Shown piece after piece: positions 46,620 through 57,531 of a DNA stretch of 64,000 nt; the stretch's first letter is position 1, and each line of letters opens with the position of its first letter. Source of the stretch: Stenocarpella maydis. Its lineage: Eukaryota > Ascomycota > Sordariomycetes > Diaporthales > Diaporthaceae. The translations under genes were made by a program, and so were the position numbers. A model generated the notes under the pieces. The model was not told the DNA's origin. It made no database searches and saw only the letters and a list, made by a program, of their open reading frames with translations. The stretch spans positions 169,277 through 233,276 of the forward strand of contig NQMI01000071.1 of NCBI GenBank assembly GCA_002270565.1. Reading direction: 5' to 3'.

Positions 46620-48049
46620 GGCGAGGTTGTGTCGTCTACCACGAGATGGGGGGAAACGAGGTATGCAGCAGCGATGGAACCTACAAGGCGGTGGCTATCA
46701 CACGGGTCGCGACAGAGGCCTGTGATGAATGAGACTTGGGGTTCTGCTTCGACCATGCAACCTGGACGGGGACGAAGGCGACTTGGGGTGTTTATGCTAA
46801 TTTGACCCTGCCCTCCCCTCACCCCACCATCTTCGTATCGATATCCACCTCGCCTTGACCCTGTCAATGACGTGGTGCCGACGATTCCGGTCCCTTTCTA
46901 GTGTGAATGGCAACCGGTCAGGCAGGCGAGAGACTGTTGCTGGGTCCGGGCCATGCCGAGGTCTCCGTGCTGGCCCATTATAAATGCAGGGCAGAACTTT
47001 GCGAAGCGGCCGTTGCGCCCTCACATGACCAACGGCGTTGGGCTTCCTCCAATGTCCGTGCATATGATGGCTTTTGTCCGGAGCTCTATACTTCCGAAGA
47101 ATCTCATAGAACCTGCTTGCTGACGATCCCGGCCAAGCGCCTCGGGCCGTCTTGGACGGAAAACAAGAGACCGGCTCTGAGCTTAAGCCCGTGAGGCGGT
47201 CTTGATACTGTCTTGATAGTTACTAATGCAAGGGTCAGTCGGGATTTTGTCCATGGCACAGCTCTAGCCGATATCTTGCAAGTGGTTCGATCATCACCTT
47301 CGCTGTCGCCGGCATGAGTCAAGGAAAGGCCCTGGATCGTCATATACTACGTGCACTCTGCAGTGCCACATGACCGTGCAGAAGCTAGTGCGCATACGGA
47401 GTATACACGCAATGTTTAACCCCGACATCTAAGTCCTAACCCCAAACTCCAGGTGAGGAATCAACCCCATCATAGTCGTCTCAAGGCGGTGGTCTTGCGC
47501 AGACTACAGGCGAGCAGCAACCTCGTCTCCTACTCACTGCCCGGCCAACAGACCCACCACTTTATCTCGCTGCGATCGAATAGAATAGAAATTCCCTCGA
47601 GGTTGACTTGGCAACTTTTTGCACACCTTGGTATCGAGGCAAAATGGCAACAAACGTGGGCTCCTTCCGTCACGCGTACTCACCAAAGTCTCCCCATCAA
47701 GCTGACAAGATCGCCGTCAACAGCTCTGGGTTCTCTACGAAAAGGACGAGACTGTCAGCCACGGAGAACAATCTCGAATAAGTAAGTTAGGGAAGGTAGT
47801 AGAACTTAGTGGCCAAGACTTGCTTCACCTGATCTGACCGTGTCCTGTTGGTCACGACGGCCATCAGCGCGGAGTTAAGGCAGCTAGCTCATCGCGGTGC
47901 TAGTTGAACCGGCGAACTTATTCAGCACCAAGTTGACGGGTGTGCATGACGTGTCTGTGTCATCTGGGCCGATATAGCATGGCTCAGCGCCCCCCCCCCC
48001 CAGAATGCGAGCCGCGCCAGGGTGTTGTCTAAAACAGGACCTCGTTCAG
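46620..48049. other. Intergenic stretch, no gene recognised
   Basis: About 1.4 kb. The left end holds the ADH promoter. A poly-C run lies at about 47990-48001, next to the truncation point of the carboxylesterase pseudogene. The rest shows no gene. Confidence 0.45.
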
Positions 48050-49000
48050 CATTTGATCAATCGAGGCCAGACAGCGTCACGACCCGGCGCGCTGGGGAAT
48101 CCGAAGATGTTGACCCGGTAATTTGGCGAGACCACCACGTCGCTCTCGTCGGCGAGCACCGAGCCGTCGTAAATCTCGCACGCCGTGTTGCCGATGGAGA
48201 AGCCTGTGCGGCCGGCCGCCTGTCAGTTGATTGCCTGGGAACAGAGCGATACTACTGTTGCTACTGTGGATGCTTGTGTCAGTACAAGGCTCACCTCCAC
48301 CAGAGGTCCAGAATAGTACTGCCTTGGGTTCCCATGTCCCAGACTGTGGCTTCGTCCATATGTTGAGAGACAGGCAATCCTCGCCCGGGGGCCGTCAGGT
48401 CTGTGCCTCGGCGGTGAGGATCGTCTGCGCCGCTGGCCCTCCTATGTACGCCTCGTCGTAGTTTGGGGCCGTTTTCCGCCAGTGGCTGACCCTTACATCC
48501 CACAAGCCAGGTGGGAAAAGGGCGATGCCGAGCGTGGTAGAAGAATCAAGTTGAATGGTTGAATCCCTGTAGGCAGGGCAAGTGCCATACCCGAGACGGC
48601 TACATATGTAGGACGGACAAGGCAGCACTGAATATCTCATATAGCCACTTACTATGGTTACTTGGGCAGCCTGTCCCAAAGCCTGAAGCATCAAAAACAC
48701 TCGGATCATGGGTCAAATTCCCTGGGCTGAAAGAGGTCACCGTCACAGGGGCAACGAAGCGCTGCTGGCCTGTCGGCGGCTGGGCAAACGGATTTCCTAG
48801 ATACGAAGACACCTCCAGCCCTCACCCGAGAAGCGGCTCCTCTCACCCTGCCGGCCTTGATACCCACAGGCTGACCTACCATCCATGATGTCTGCCGTGG
48901 GCTCGTCTTTGGGCTGCCAGGCAGAAGCGACGCGAAGCATCCCAGGCCCACGAACGATGGGAGGAGGAGAATAAAGAGCCCTTAAGGTCATGGTGGGCGA
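48050..49000 (-). pseudogene. Carboxylesterase type-B, truncated remnant
   Basis: Minus-strand segments match the N-terminal third of type-B carboxylesterases/lipases. In order they are YLGNPFAQPPTGQQRF (about 48809-48760), a segment ending IALFPPGLWD (about 48510), DCLSLNIWTKPQSGTWEPKA with the hallmark DCLSLNIW, and VLFWTSGG (about 48380-48300). After a plausible intron come GFSIGNTACEIYDGS and SDVVVSPNYRVNIFGFPSAP (about 48220-48090). The frame is then lost in DNA that runs into a poly-C tract. The catalytic Ser motif (GESAGG) and everything after it are absent. Two upstream junctions need non-YAG (GAG) acceptors, another sign of decay. The enzyme would have hydrolysed esters, probably secreted. 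Confidence 0.75.
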
Positions 49001-49149
49001 GGGATATGATTACGAGAATAAGACGGCTGGTGATGTGAAACTTTGGTTCCAGGTCCGAGTTCTCGTCCTTGTGGTCGCTCTCCTCGCCATAGGGCAGCAG
49101 CAAACCTCGTTCAGCCCAGGCGAAGGAGCCGTCGCCAGAACTATAGCAG

Positions 49150-49152
<3 letters not shown>

Positions 49153-49180
<28 letters not shown>

Positions 49181-49181
49181 A
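49153..49181. repeat. (TA)14 microsatellite
   Basis: About 14 uninterrupted TA dinucleotides between the carboxylesterase remnant and the FHL1-like gene. Confidence 0.95.
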
Positions 49182-50337
49182 CTAGCAGATATCATAGCAG
49201 GCCCACGTGCACATCAGAGCCGACGGCCTTGCCAGCCAGCCCACCGACTGCGTGCGGTTCGTCCGCATACAGTAACCCCCATCTGGCGAGCCAGTCTCAT
49301 AAGTAAAGGCGAAAGGCGACGAGGGCCTTGCTGGTCATTCACGTAGAAGACCGACGGCCAGCTCCCGCCCCCCCCCCGCCCCCAAGAATATAAACTCCCC
49401 AACCCCTAGCCCTGTCGTTCGAATGAGTTTCATATACATCATCAACCGCATAAATCTCCAATTTTGGTGATGGGGTGACAGGTAAAATGCCGCTGACCGC
49501 GGGAGCTGCCGCCGGCGTTGAAGATACCTAGGTAGGGTGCCATGGACAGGCAGTATCGGGGCGCGAGCCTGGTTGACAGACAGGTTTTTGGAAATTGGGC
49601 ACGATCATCGTCTGAACTTTTTCGATCCTATATGGAGGTGGTATATCCGCGGTCGTGGTGTTGGCAAATCATGATGAGCGTCACACAGTCAGTTGCATCA
49701 GAGTATCACGGGCCTCTTGCCCTCTATTCAATATGAGAAAGCCGATGTAAACTTTAGAATGCCAAGCCGCAGGCATACTGAAGGAAGTGACATGAGATGG
49801 ATATTCCAGACTCAATTGGACAGGCTATTAAATATGGACTGTATTGTCCACTTTTCGGGGTATCGATCTGTAGTTGTCCCGGCATTTGGACAAGTGTGCG
49901 CCTATCTGAGCATTGTCTAAAACATAACACCCTCTGCACTACGTGCGATTGTGGGATGGCTGAAAACCAAGGTATCTCTGACAGTAACAATGCATTCCCG
50001 CTGCTTCACACTGGCGCCAATCCATGCCATTTGACAAAACGCCTGAAGTGTCCAACTCCATTCCCTTTACACCGTCTAGTCCAACCATGATTGATCGCCC
50101 CAAGTTCGCTGCGGATGATGATTTTGGCATCCAATAAATACCAAGGGACTTGTGGTCTGTCAGTGGCCAAGGTGTCCAAATTCTACACAAGGCGATGCTC
50201 GACGCACCCTGAATTGTGCAATTTTCGCCCGTGCAAATCACCAGGGAAACCCTCGGGTCACCCCCGCACACCAAGCTTAAACAAGTGAGTCAATTGCTCT
50301 TGAAATCTCGAGCCGGCGGCCTCCCAGCATGCTGACT
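49182..50337. other. Intergenic stretch 3' of the FHL1-like gene
   Basis: 1.15 kb without a recognised gene. A poly-C/G run lies near 49368. It probably includes the 3' UTR of the FHL1-like gene on the right. Confidence 0.45.
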
Positions 50338-51646
50338 TCAGGAGGCTAATGGCACAGCGCCGGAGGGATGGGCAGTGGTAGGCGTTGACGTTGCAGGTCC
50401 AACAGAAGTTATCGTAGAAGGCGCTTGCTTGCTCCGGAGATAAGTATCTATCCGGGGTTTCAGGCTTTTGATGAGCGCTTCTTCTGCTTCTCTGAGGCCC
50501 TTTTTCGCGGTTTGAGTGGTGTGCGGGACGATGGATTCAGTTGTAAACCCCAGCACACGATTCACCGCGCTCATCACCAGTATCTCCGCCTGGAGTTGCC
50601 CAAGTTGGGGGATCAGCACTTGTTGACTAAGCCTCTTGTACTGTTGAATCACTTCGACAAGCTTCGGGTCCAAGAGTTGCACATTATTCGCATCAGGGGC
50701 AGGAGTGCCTGGTGCAGGCGTCGCGCTTGAGCGGGACGGGGCGGGGTTGTTGACCTTGGGGACACTGTGCGGCTGGACGACAGCTGATGATCCAGATGAG
50801 CTGCCAGCGCCGGCAGCCTTGTTTGCATGAGCGGGCTCTGGAGCTGTAGGAGAAGGGGCCGAAGGGGTCGTCGAGGCCGTCAGAGCAGGTCCAATGGTCG
50901 AAGACTCGTCACGACCAAGCGCAGGATTTGGTCCCATAGTGGTGCCACTTGGGCCGGTAGTGGCCGCAGCAAGAGTTCCATTGACGTTACTGGCGGGGGT
51001 ACCAGGGCCGTTAGAAGCAGAACTATTCGGCGCAGATACTGAAGTTGCTTGCGCCGGAGGTGCTACCGGAACTGATGCATTTGCAGCCGCCGTACTGTTC
51101 CCATTCACAGCTGGCGCTGGTGCAGCGGACGGAGGCTTCGAGTGCTCCGTCGAGACCGTCGATGCCGAGGTTGCCTTCGGCTTAGAGTAGGTCAACTTGT
51201 GGGTGTGGAAGATATTAATAATTGCCCTCTCAAAGTTCTCGTGCTCTGGCGCCAGGCTCATATCGGTTAGGCCCAGCCCACGGTTGATGACAGACACAGC
51301 AACAGCGTACGGACGTTTTACACGGCCTTGGAGTTGCTTGACGACCTCGCCGGAGAACTTGCCAAGGAACTCTCTCAGGGAAGGCTCGACTGCAGGCACT
51401 GAAGCCGCGGGTGGCCCAGCGTTCGGCTGCTGCGGGTGCGGTAAGCTAGGTGGTCGCTGACTCTGTTGTACCGGACCAGTATGGATGGTTGCCGGAGTAC
51501 GCTGACTGGTCGGTAGCGCAACCTGGCCAGGTCGCCCTGCAAGGGATTGCTGAGCTTGGTTCTGTGCCGGGTGAGACCCAGTGGCAATGCCGTGTACCAT
51601 TGGCGCCTGTTGTGGTCGTTGGTTGAATGTGGAATTGTAAGAGTGC

Positions 51647-51689
<43 letters not shown>

Positions 51690-54567
51690 GGGTGCTTGGA
51701 TATTGTGGTCTGGGGGGTGCTACAGTAGCGGTATAGGTACTTGCATGAGGTATAGTTGTCGGTGGCGGCGGTTGCTGTGTCTGCTGCTGCGGTGTTTGTT
51801 GCGGTGTTGGCTGTGGGAAGCCATGGCGGGCCGCGGCCTGCTGGCCCGGCATGGTCCCGGGATGAGCCGAATTTGAGATGGGAGGCGGATGCCCCTGACC
51901 GCCGGGCGGATACCGCGGCATTCCATTCATCGGAGGACAACCTGTCGCGGGGACCACATGTTGATTTGGATACTGCTGGGGGTGTGGGGGCTGCTGATAG
52001 CCGTGGGCAGGATTGAAGTTGCCGTTGTAAACCGGTGGAGGTCGCGACTCTGTGACAGTGTCGCTTGGCTTCCGCTTCTTGCCTGATTCCAGGGGTATGC
52101 CGTCAACACGCTTCCAGAGATGTGTTTCCTGGTTCTTTTGGAAGCAGTGGCTTCCGATGAGATTATGTCGCACACTACTCTCCCAACCTTTGGTGTCAAC
52201 ACAGAAGAAGAAATACGGATACTTCCTCGCAATCCTCTTGTAAATCTGTTTGAGAGTGAGCCCTTCGGGATCAGCCCGCAAGACCTCGTCGATCAACATT
52301 TGGTAGTTTTTGTTGGGTTTCTGCAGCTGCGCTTCTGTGAAATCCTCCTTCTTGCCCAGGTCCAAAGGTGGGGTTTTTGGCTTTTGCAGTCGCTTCTGCT
52401 TGTCAGTCTTGTCGCCCTCCGGGTCTTCCTCCTCCTCGCCGTCTTCGTTCCTCGGCTTGCGCGGTTTGTATCTGCGCTTCTCAGGGTGATCACCCTCGTC
52501 GTCAGGCCGAGGATGCTTCCTGGGTCGCCCGACCTTCCTCTTTGGTGTAGGCTCGCCGGGTTCCTGAGGCGGGTTGTTCCTCTTGTCCTCCTCTTCGCGC
52601 TTCTTCTTCAGCTCACGTTCCTCCCTCTTCGACATGACGCCGTTCTTCGGGGGCCGGCCTGGCCCACGTTTCTTTGGGGGCACCATAACCTGCGAAGCAT
52701 CCTGTTCCACTGACTGTACAGGTTCCTTGACAGGGTCAGATTCAATCGTTGGCCGTATGGGCTCCTCCGCCTCAGTATTGAGAGTGGCATCCTTGACAGC
52801 CGGCTTGGCGCTGCTGGGACCGTCAGCCTTGCCATCGGGGTCATCCGAATCATCGCTGTCAAGCGTTGCCGGTATCGGTGCCGGCGACAAGTCCTCCTCG
52901 TCCGTGTCTCGCATGTCATGCTCCGCACGGGAGTCGGAAAAGTCGAGGCTCATCTTTTTGCCGCCCTCGTAGTAGGCTCTGGGTCCCTCATTGCCAAACT
53001 TGCCATCTTCAACGCCGCTGATGGTAAATATGAACCCGACAGCTTGGATTTGAAGGTGGGAACCAGAGCGGAGGGTGACGACCTCGTCCTTGTGGTAGAG
53101 CTTCTCCTCGCAGAAGAAGCCATTTCTGCCGATGGCTGTTGCCTGCCACACGCGATTTTCTTCATCATATTGTATCTTGAGATGATCCCGCGAGATGCCC
53201 TTTGAAGTTTCAATGATGTCGGGACCTGCACCGTGGATGTCTATCCTGGCTACAACATCGGACGGGGGTCGGAGGTTTTCCATGTCAACGGGCACTGCTC
53301 CTGGGGTATGGTCGACATATTGCCGGCTGCTGATCACATTTTCAGAAGCCGGGGGTTCTTCAGCAGCTGGGGTCTGTCGCTGGGGCGAAAGCGTATTCTG
53401 GCCATTGTCTGCGATCTTTCGTCGCTTGGACGACCTCGACCTCTCCTCACCGTCGGACTCGGGGCCTAAAGCGCCACCCTCCTGACTGACATAGGATTTG
53501 CTGTAGTGGCCACGTTTTTGAGGCCCCTCCTTGGAGACAGGGGACAGACCGTTCTCCCATCGTTTCTTGTTCTTTACAGCCCTCTTGTAGACACGCTGGT
53601 CTCTTCCTATAATTGTCGTATTTGTGGTGATGACAACAAAGGTATCAGCAAACTCCAGACGCGCCATACGGTCGATTTTGGTCTCATCTAGTACTGGCTC
53701 GTCCAGTGAGGCTGCGTCGTCATCGTCAGACATCGCCTCATTCTGTGGTTGAGAGACACTGGCGCCGGGAGGAAAGGCGGAGGGCTGAAAGGCAAATGGG
53801 TTAGGGACAGAATTCGGGAGAGACCACGAAAGAGGCAGGTGATGGCTGGATATAGGGAGATACGACTCTCCCGTGGCAGGAAGGCCTGCAGGCAAGCCCT
53901 GAACAAAGTTGTGGGCGATGCCTTGTCCCAGTATTGTCATGTCAGGGCTGGCGAAGTCGCTGGGGAGGCCATTTTGGGCGTGGGAATCGACTGCTGCCGC
54001 TGTGGCTGCTGGAGCAGAAGGACCAACACCGGGGGGCGCGACGTCCTGAGCGGGCACAGACGGAACATTTCCAGTAGGCTGAGCTGCGACATCTCCAGAA
54101 CCCCGGCCGGCGACACTGTCGACAGGCCCGAGCGCGGTAGTCCCCGGCAGTAACCCATTGCTTTCGCTGGGCACATCAGTCTCGTCGAGCCATGCATGGA
54201 CAAGGTCGGCTGCGGTGCCTATGTGGTCATCTTTGGGGGTTGGGCGCGGTGAGATCCCTTGGCCGACGGGGGCGGAGGCATTCACAGGAGGCGTCGGTGC
54301 GTCGGGTGATGCAGGCAGATGCTTAGCGGGCGCTGAGTCTTGGTTGGTTGGGTTTGTCGCATCGTTGACTCGGATTGTGTGGATGGGATTTTGGTCGGGG
54401 GGCTGGTTACTCGCGGGTGGGGTCTTCGAGGAGGCAGGTTGGCCGTCTGTGGGCTCGGGTCGCGACTCGGCTTGTGACTGCGGTTGCGGTTGCTGTTGCA
54501 AGTGTGGTTGCAACTGTGGTGCGGAGTGGTGGCCGTTGGGGCCGTCCTGAGAGGAGGACGAAGTCAT
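50338..54567 (-). CDS. FHA-forkhead transcription factor, FHL1-like
   Basis: 1409 aa, single exon. A Pro/Gln/Ser-rich N-terminus (about 1-295) precedes an FHA region (about 299-516), which runs from ARLEFADTFVVITTNTTIIG to GISRDHLKIQYDEENRVWQA and GSHLQIQAVGFIFTISG. As in Fhl1, this FHA is interrupted by a long insert. Two AT-hook-like motifs follow (KKRGPGRPPKNG and RKVGRPRKHPRP, about 630-690). The forkhead domain (about 749-840) has KNYQMLIDEVLRADPEGLTL, RIARKYPYFFFCVDTKGWE, SSVRHNLIGSHCF and KNQETHLWKR. Next is a poly-Gln run, then an Ala/Pro/Ser-rich tail. Yeast Fhl1, with its partner Ifh1, drives ribosomal-protein genes. FHA plus a distant forkhead fits FHL1 better than Fkh1/2, whose domains lie near the N-terminus, but I cannot exclude another FHA-forkhead type. 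Confidence 0.85.
51646..51690 (-). repeat. Poly-glutamine repeat (TTG/CAA tract)
   Basis: Fifteen TTG triplets on the plus strand, flanked by CTG, encode about 16-17 consecutive Gln residues in the FHL1-like protein, downstream of the forkhead domain. Nearly all codons are CAA, so slippage is likely and length may vary between strains. Confidence 0.95.
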
Positions 54568-55429
54568 GGCCAGTGGCTATGGACGATAGCTTGCCCGTGG
54601 GGTATACATGAGAAGCGGTGGGGGATGATGGTTGCCGGCGAGGACATGTATACAACCCGGATTGCAGAGTGCAAGGCGTCGAGATGGAGTACAGGCCTAG
54701 GTAGACAGACAGAAGGTCAAGGGTGGCTGGGTGGTGGTTCGAGTGTCCAGAAGCCGCAAGGGTAGCAAGCAGGAAGAGTAAATGCGATTAGATGCGATCG
54801 ACGACGGGGAAGGTGGACTTGGGAGAGACAGGCCAGTGGGGCACTTTGCTGCCGTGAGGACTGACGGCAATGGCGGGGGGCCAATGAGATGCTCCTGTGA
54901 CGGGGGACCCACTAAAAAGTTTGGGCTCGTCGAGCGAATTGACCGACCCGACCCTGAAGCTTGGGCCAAGAAGGAAGGGCAACATGCCAAGACCAAGACG
55001 GCTAGTGTACCTGGGTACACAGGACTGTTGCCGTCGTTTTTCTTTTCTTGTCTGCTCTTCTCTACTACATAGTAGACATGTAGTTTGTCTTGGGCAGCAC
55101 TGAATCACACCAAGATCGATAATTCACGACCACCCATGCCGCCAATCGACCCAGGCCGCGAGAGTTGTCTGTCTTCTTTTTTAAACTGCAGGGGATAGGG
55201 GTGAGAGGACAGCACTGCCTGCTTTCCACCGTTGCTGGACACCAAAGTCAGTTGGGGGGCCATCTCGAAGCTCATCGTCTGTGGTGTTGCGCCGCAATGA
55301 TAAACGATGCACTCCAACAGCGCGTTGGTGCTAGGCATGCAGCCCTGGATCCTTGGTCAGTCTGGAGGTCTGCTCTTTGAGGCCAGCCGAGCCGGAACAA
55401 GCAGACAGACAGGCAGGCAGGCAGGCAGG

Positions 55430-55462
<33 letters not shown>

Positions 55463-56427
55463 CTCTTGAGGCGCAACTCGACAACGACGAGACTGTGCTC
55501 CTCTATATTAATACCAATTGTCTTGCTCGTCTCACCTGCAGCATCTCCCATTCTGGCCCCCTGCCATCGCATGCTGACATACCTGCTCCATACTACTACT
55601 ATCCCAGATACATGTTAAGCAATTCAAGGTACGTACACTCCTGCACTAACTAGCCGGCTTGGCCTCAGCCTCGCCCAAAGGATCGGCCAGGCGCATCCAC
55701 CACCACCTCCACGCCCCCAACCTGCATGCTTGCATCTTTATTTATACACGCCTTCGGGCCTACACCTGCGCTTTGGTCTTACATGAGCTAATCATACTCC
55801 TATCGCTCCTATCGCCGTCGCTCTCCTGGTTGCAGAGCCGGTGTTTCTTGTCCGGCCCTGGCCCCGGCCCCCCACCTCCCTCCTTCGGACGAGCAAGACG
55901 GAGCTCTTTGCTACGCCTCCATCGCAGCAGCCCACATGGCCATCCGGATCAATATAGATATAGCACGATGCTACCAGCCGGACCACAGCCCACAGCCTAC
56001 CGCCTGGGCTTGCATGCGTATTTGATCACCGGGGGCCCCTCGCCCGCCTTCTCCTCTCTTGTTGCCATTTCCTGTTGTTCTGCAACTTTTATCCATCTCC
56101 TCTCGCCCCGTCTGTCCAGACTCTTCTCACTTGCGCTCTCAGTCAGCCTTGACTGGGCCTGGCCGCCATTGTGTGTATCCAAAGGATTCATGCTACCCAA
56201 TCCTGCACTTCCATCCAAACCCCTCTTCTTCTTCTTCTTCTCCTCCCCCTCCTCCTGCTTTCCCCGTGTTATATTATGAGTCGCCTCTTTCCCTTCCGTT
56301 CGTCCATCTCTCCTCCCTGGCTCTTCCTGGTCCCTTTGCAGCCCTGACTGGAAAGTGCGCCATTGCAAATACAGCCTCTGCTCAGCGCGGGTGAGCCTTG
56401 CAGTCTCGCCCTGCATCATAGGCCGAC
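54568..56427. promoter_or_regulatory. Divergent region FHL1-like / four-TM gene
   Basis: 1.86 kb between two outward start codons. It holds both promoters, a GGCA/GACA tetranucleotide repeat at 55405-55460, and a long CT-rich leader before the four-TM gene. Frames here overlap on both strands and show no motif. Confidence 0.5.
55405..55460. repeat. Tetranucleotide repeat (GACA/GGCA)
   Basis: About 14 units: GACA copies, then about five GGCA copies, then about eight GACA copies. Purine-skewed sequence upstream of both flanking genes. Confidence 0.9.
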
Positions 56428-57531
56428 ATGGATCGGCAGTCTGGCTCCCACCTGCCCATCCCCGTTACCCCAAGGGAGAGTCCGTCGCAGGAACCCCTCC
56501 TGGCTTCTCACGCGCAGAAGAGAAAGAGCAGGGACAAGAGGACAAGTTTTGGGCTTTTCCCCAGGCAAAAGATCTCGCCGATATGGAGGCCATCGACCGG
56601 ACACTCGCCACCCACACCACAATGGCCTCTTCCGCGCATGCCGATTCGCATCACGCCCGATGAGAATCCAGCCATGACAAAGACTTACACGCAGCCTCGC
56701 AATGCACCCCTCCCTCCACCTCCCAGCGCCGGCAGCCCTCGGAGCAGCACCAGCAGCACCGCCACCTTGGCCAACAATCCGAGCCGGGGCCCGAGGACAC
56801 GGGAACAGCCATCGTCCTCATCACCGTCACCCACAAACCCACATCATTCGCGCTCTCCTCGCTCACTAAACAGCCCTCCGCGCCCTCACTTCTTCCCCCA
56901 AACACACCAGAGGGGCGGGAGCGGCTTCCAGACGAGATATCTGAACATGCTGCTCAACCTTGACAAGATCCCACGCGCCCACAACATCTTTGCTAATTTG
57001 TTCGCCTGGATGGTTCTCGTCGCTTTTGTCATCGCCCCTTGCAACTTTACGGGCTTCCCAGCCGACAGGTCGTTGATGGTGACCGACAACGATGAGCTGT
57101 CATCCATACCCATCACCACTACAGCTACCCTCAACAAAATCCCCTCTATTCCTCTGCTGGCCGTCTCCTGCGCCTCCTTCTTCCTCGGAATCCTCGGCAA
57201 CCTCTGGCTTGCCGTCTACTGGAGGCGCAACTACATATGGTTGATGAACCGCATCTACCTCCCCCTCATCCTCAACAGCCTGGCGGGCTTCATAGCAACA
57301 ATGGTCATAGTCCAAGTGCAGCACGGCTGGCACTGGAGCGTCGCAGCCCTGGTGACGATCTCGGTCGAGGGCGCCAGCCTGGCCGTCGGCCTGAGCCTGT
57401 TCGCCCTGTACCAGTACTGGCTCCTGGCCAAACTGAAGAAGGAACACTACCGCGAGACAAGCAGGAAGAGGGCTGTCGACCTTGTCAAGGCTGGCAAGGC
57501 ACCGCCCTTTGCACCAGGCAGCGTTGTCTGA
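56428..57531 (+). CDS. Uncharacterised four-TM membrane protein
   Basis: 367 aa, single exon. The first 185 residues are Pro/Ser/Arg-rich, basic and disordered (for example SPSPTNPHHSRSPRSLN). Four membrane segments follow at about 188-208 (IFANLFAWMVLVAFVIAPC), 240-264 (LLAVSCASFFLGILGNLWL), 274-296 (YLPLILNSLAGFIATMVIV) and 304-333 (VAALVTISVEGASLAVGLSL). The tail is short and basic (KLKKEHYRETSRKRAVDL). The pattern of disordered N-terminus and four helices recurs in filamentous-fungal proteins of unknown role. No enzyme motif or signal peptide is seen. A later ATG at 56674 could be the true start, since the membrane part begins well after it. I keep the longest frame. Confidence 0.78.
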   Translation: MDRQSGSHLPIPVTPRESPSQEPLLASHAQKRKSRDKRTSFGLFPRQKISPIWRPSTGHSPPTPQWPLPRMPIRITPDENPAMTKTYTQPRNAPLPPPPSAGSPRSSTSSTATLANNPSRGPRTREQPSSSSPSPTNPHHSRSPRSLNSPPRPHFFPQTHQRGGSGFQTRYLNMLLNLDKIPRAHNIFANLFAWMVLVAFVIAPCNFTGFPADRSLMVTDNDELSSIPITTTATLNKIPSIPLLAVSCASFFLGILGNLWLAVYWRRNYIWLMNRIYLPLILNSLAGFIATMVIVQVQHGWHWSVAALVTISVEGASLAVGLSLFALYQYWLLAKLKKEHYRETSRKRAVDLVKAGKAPPFAPGSVV

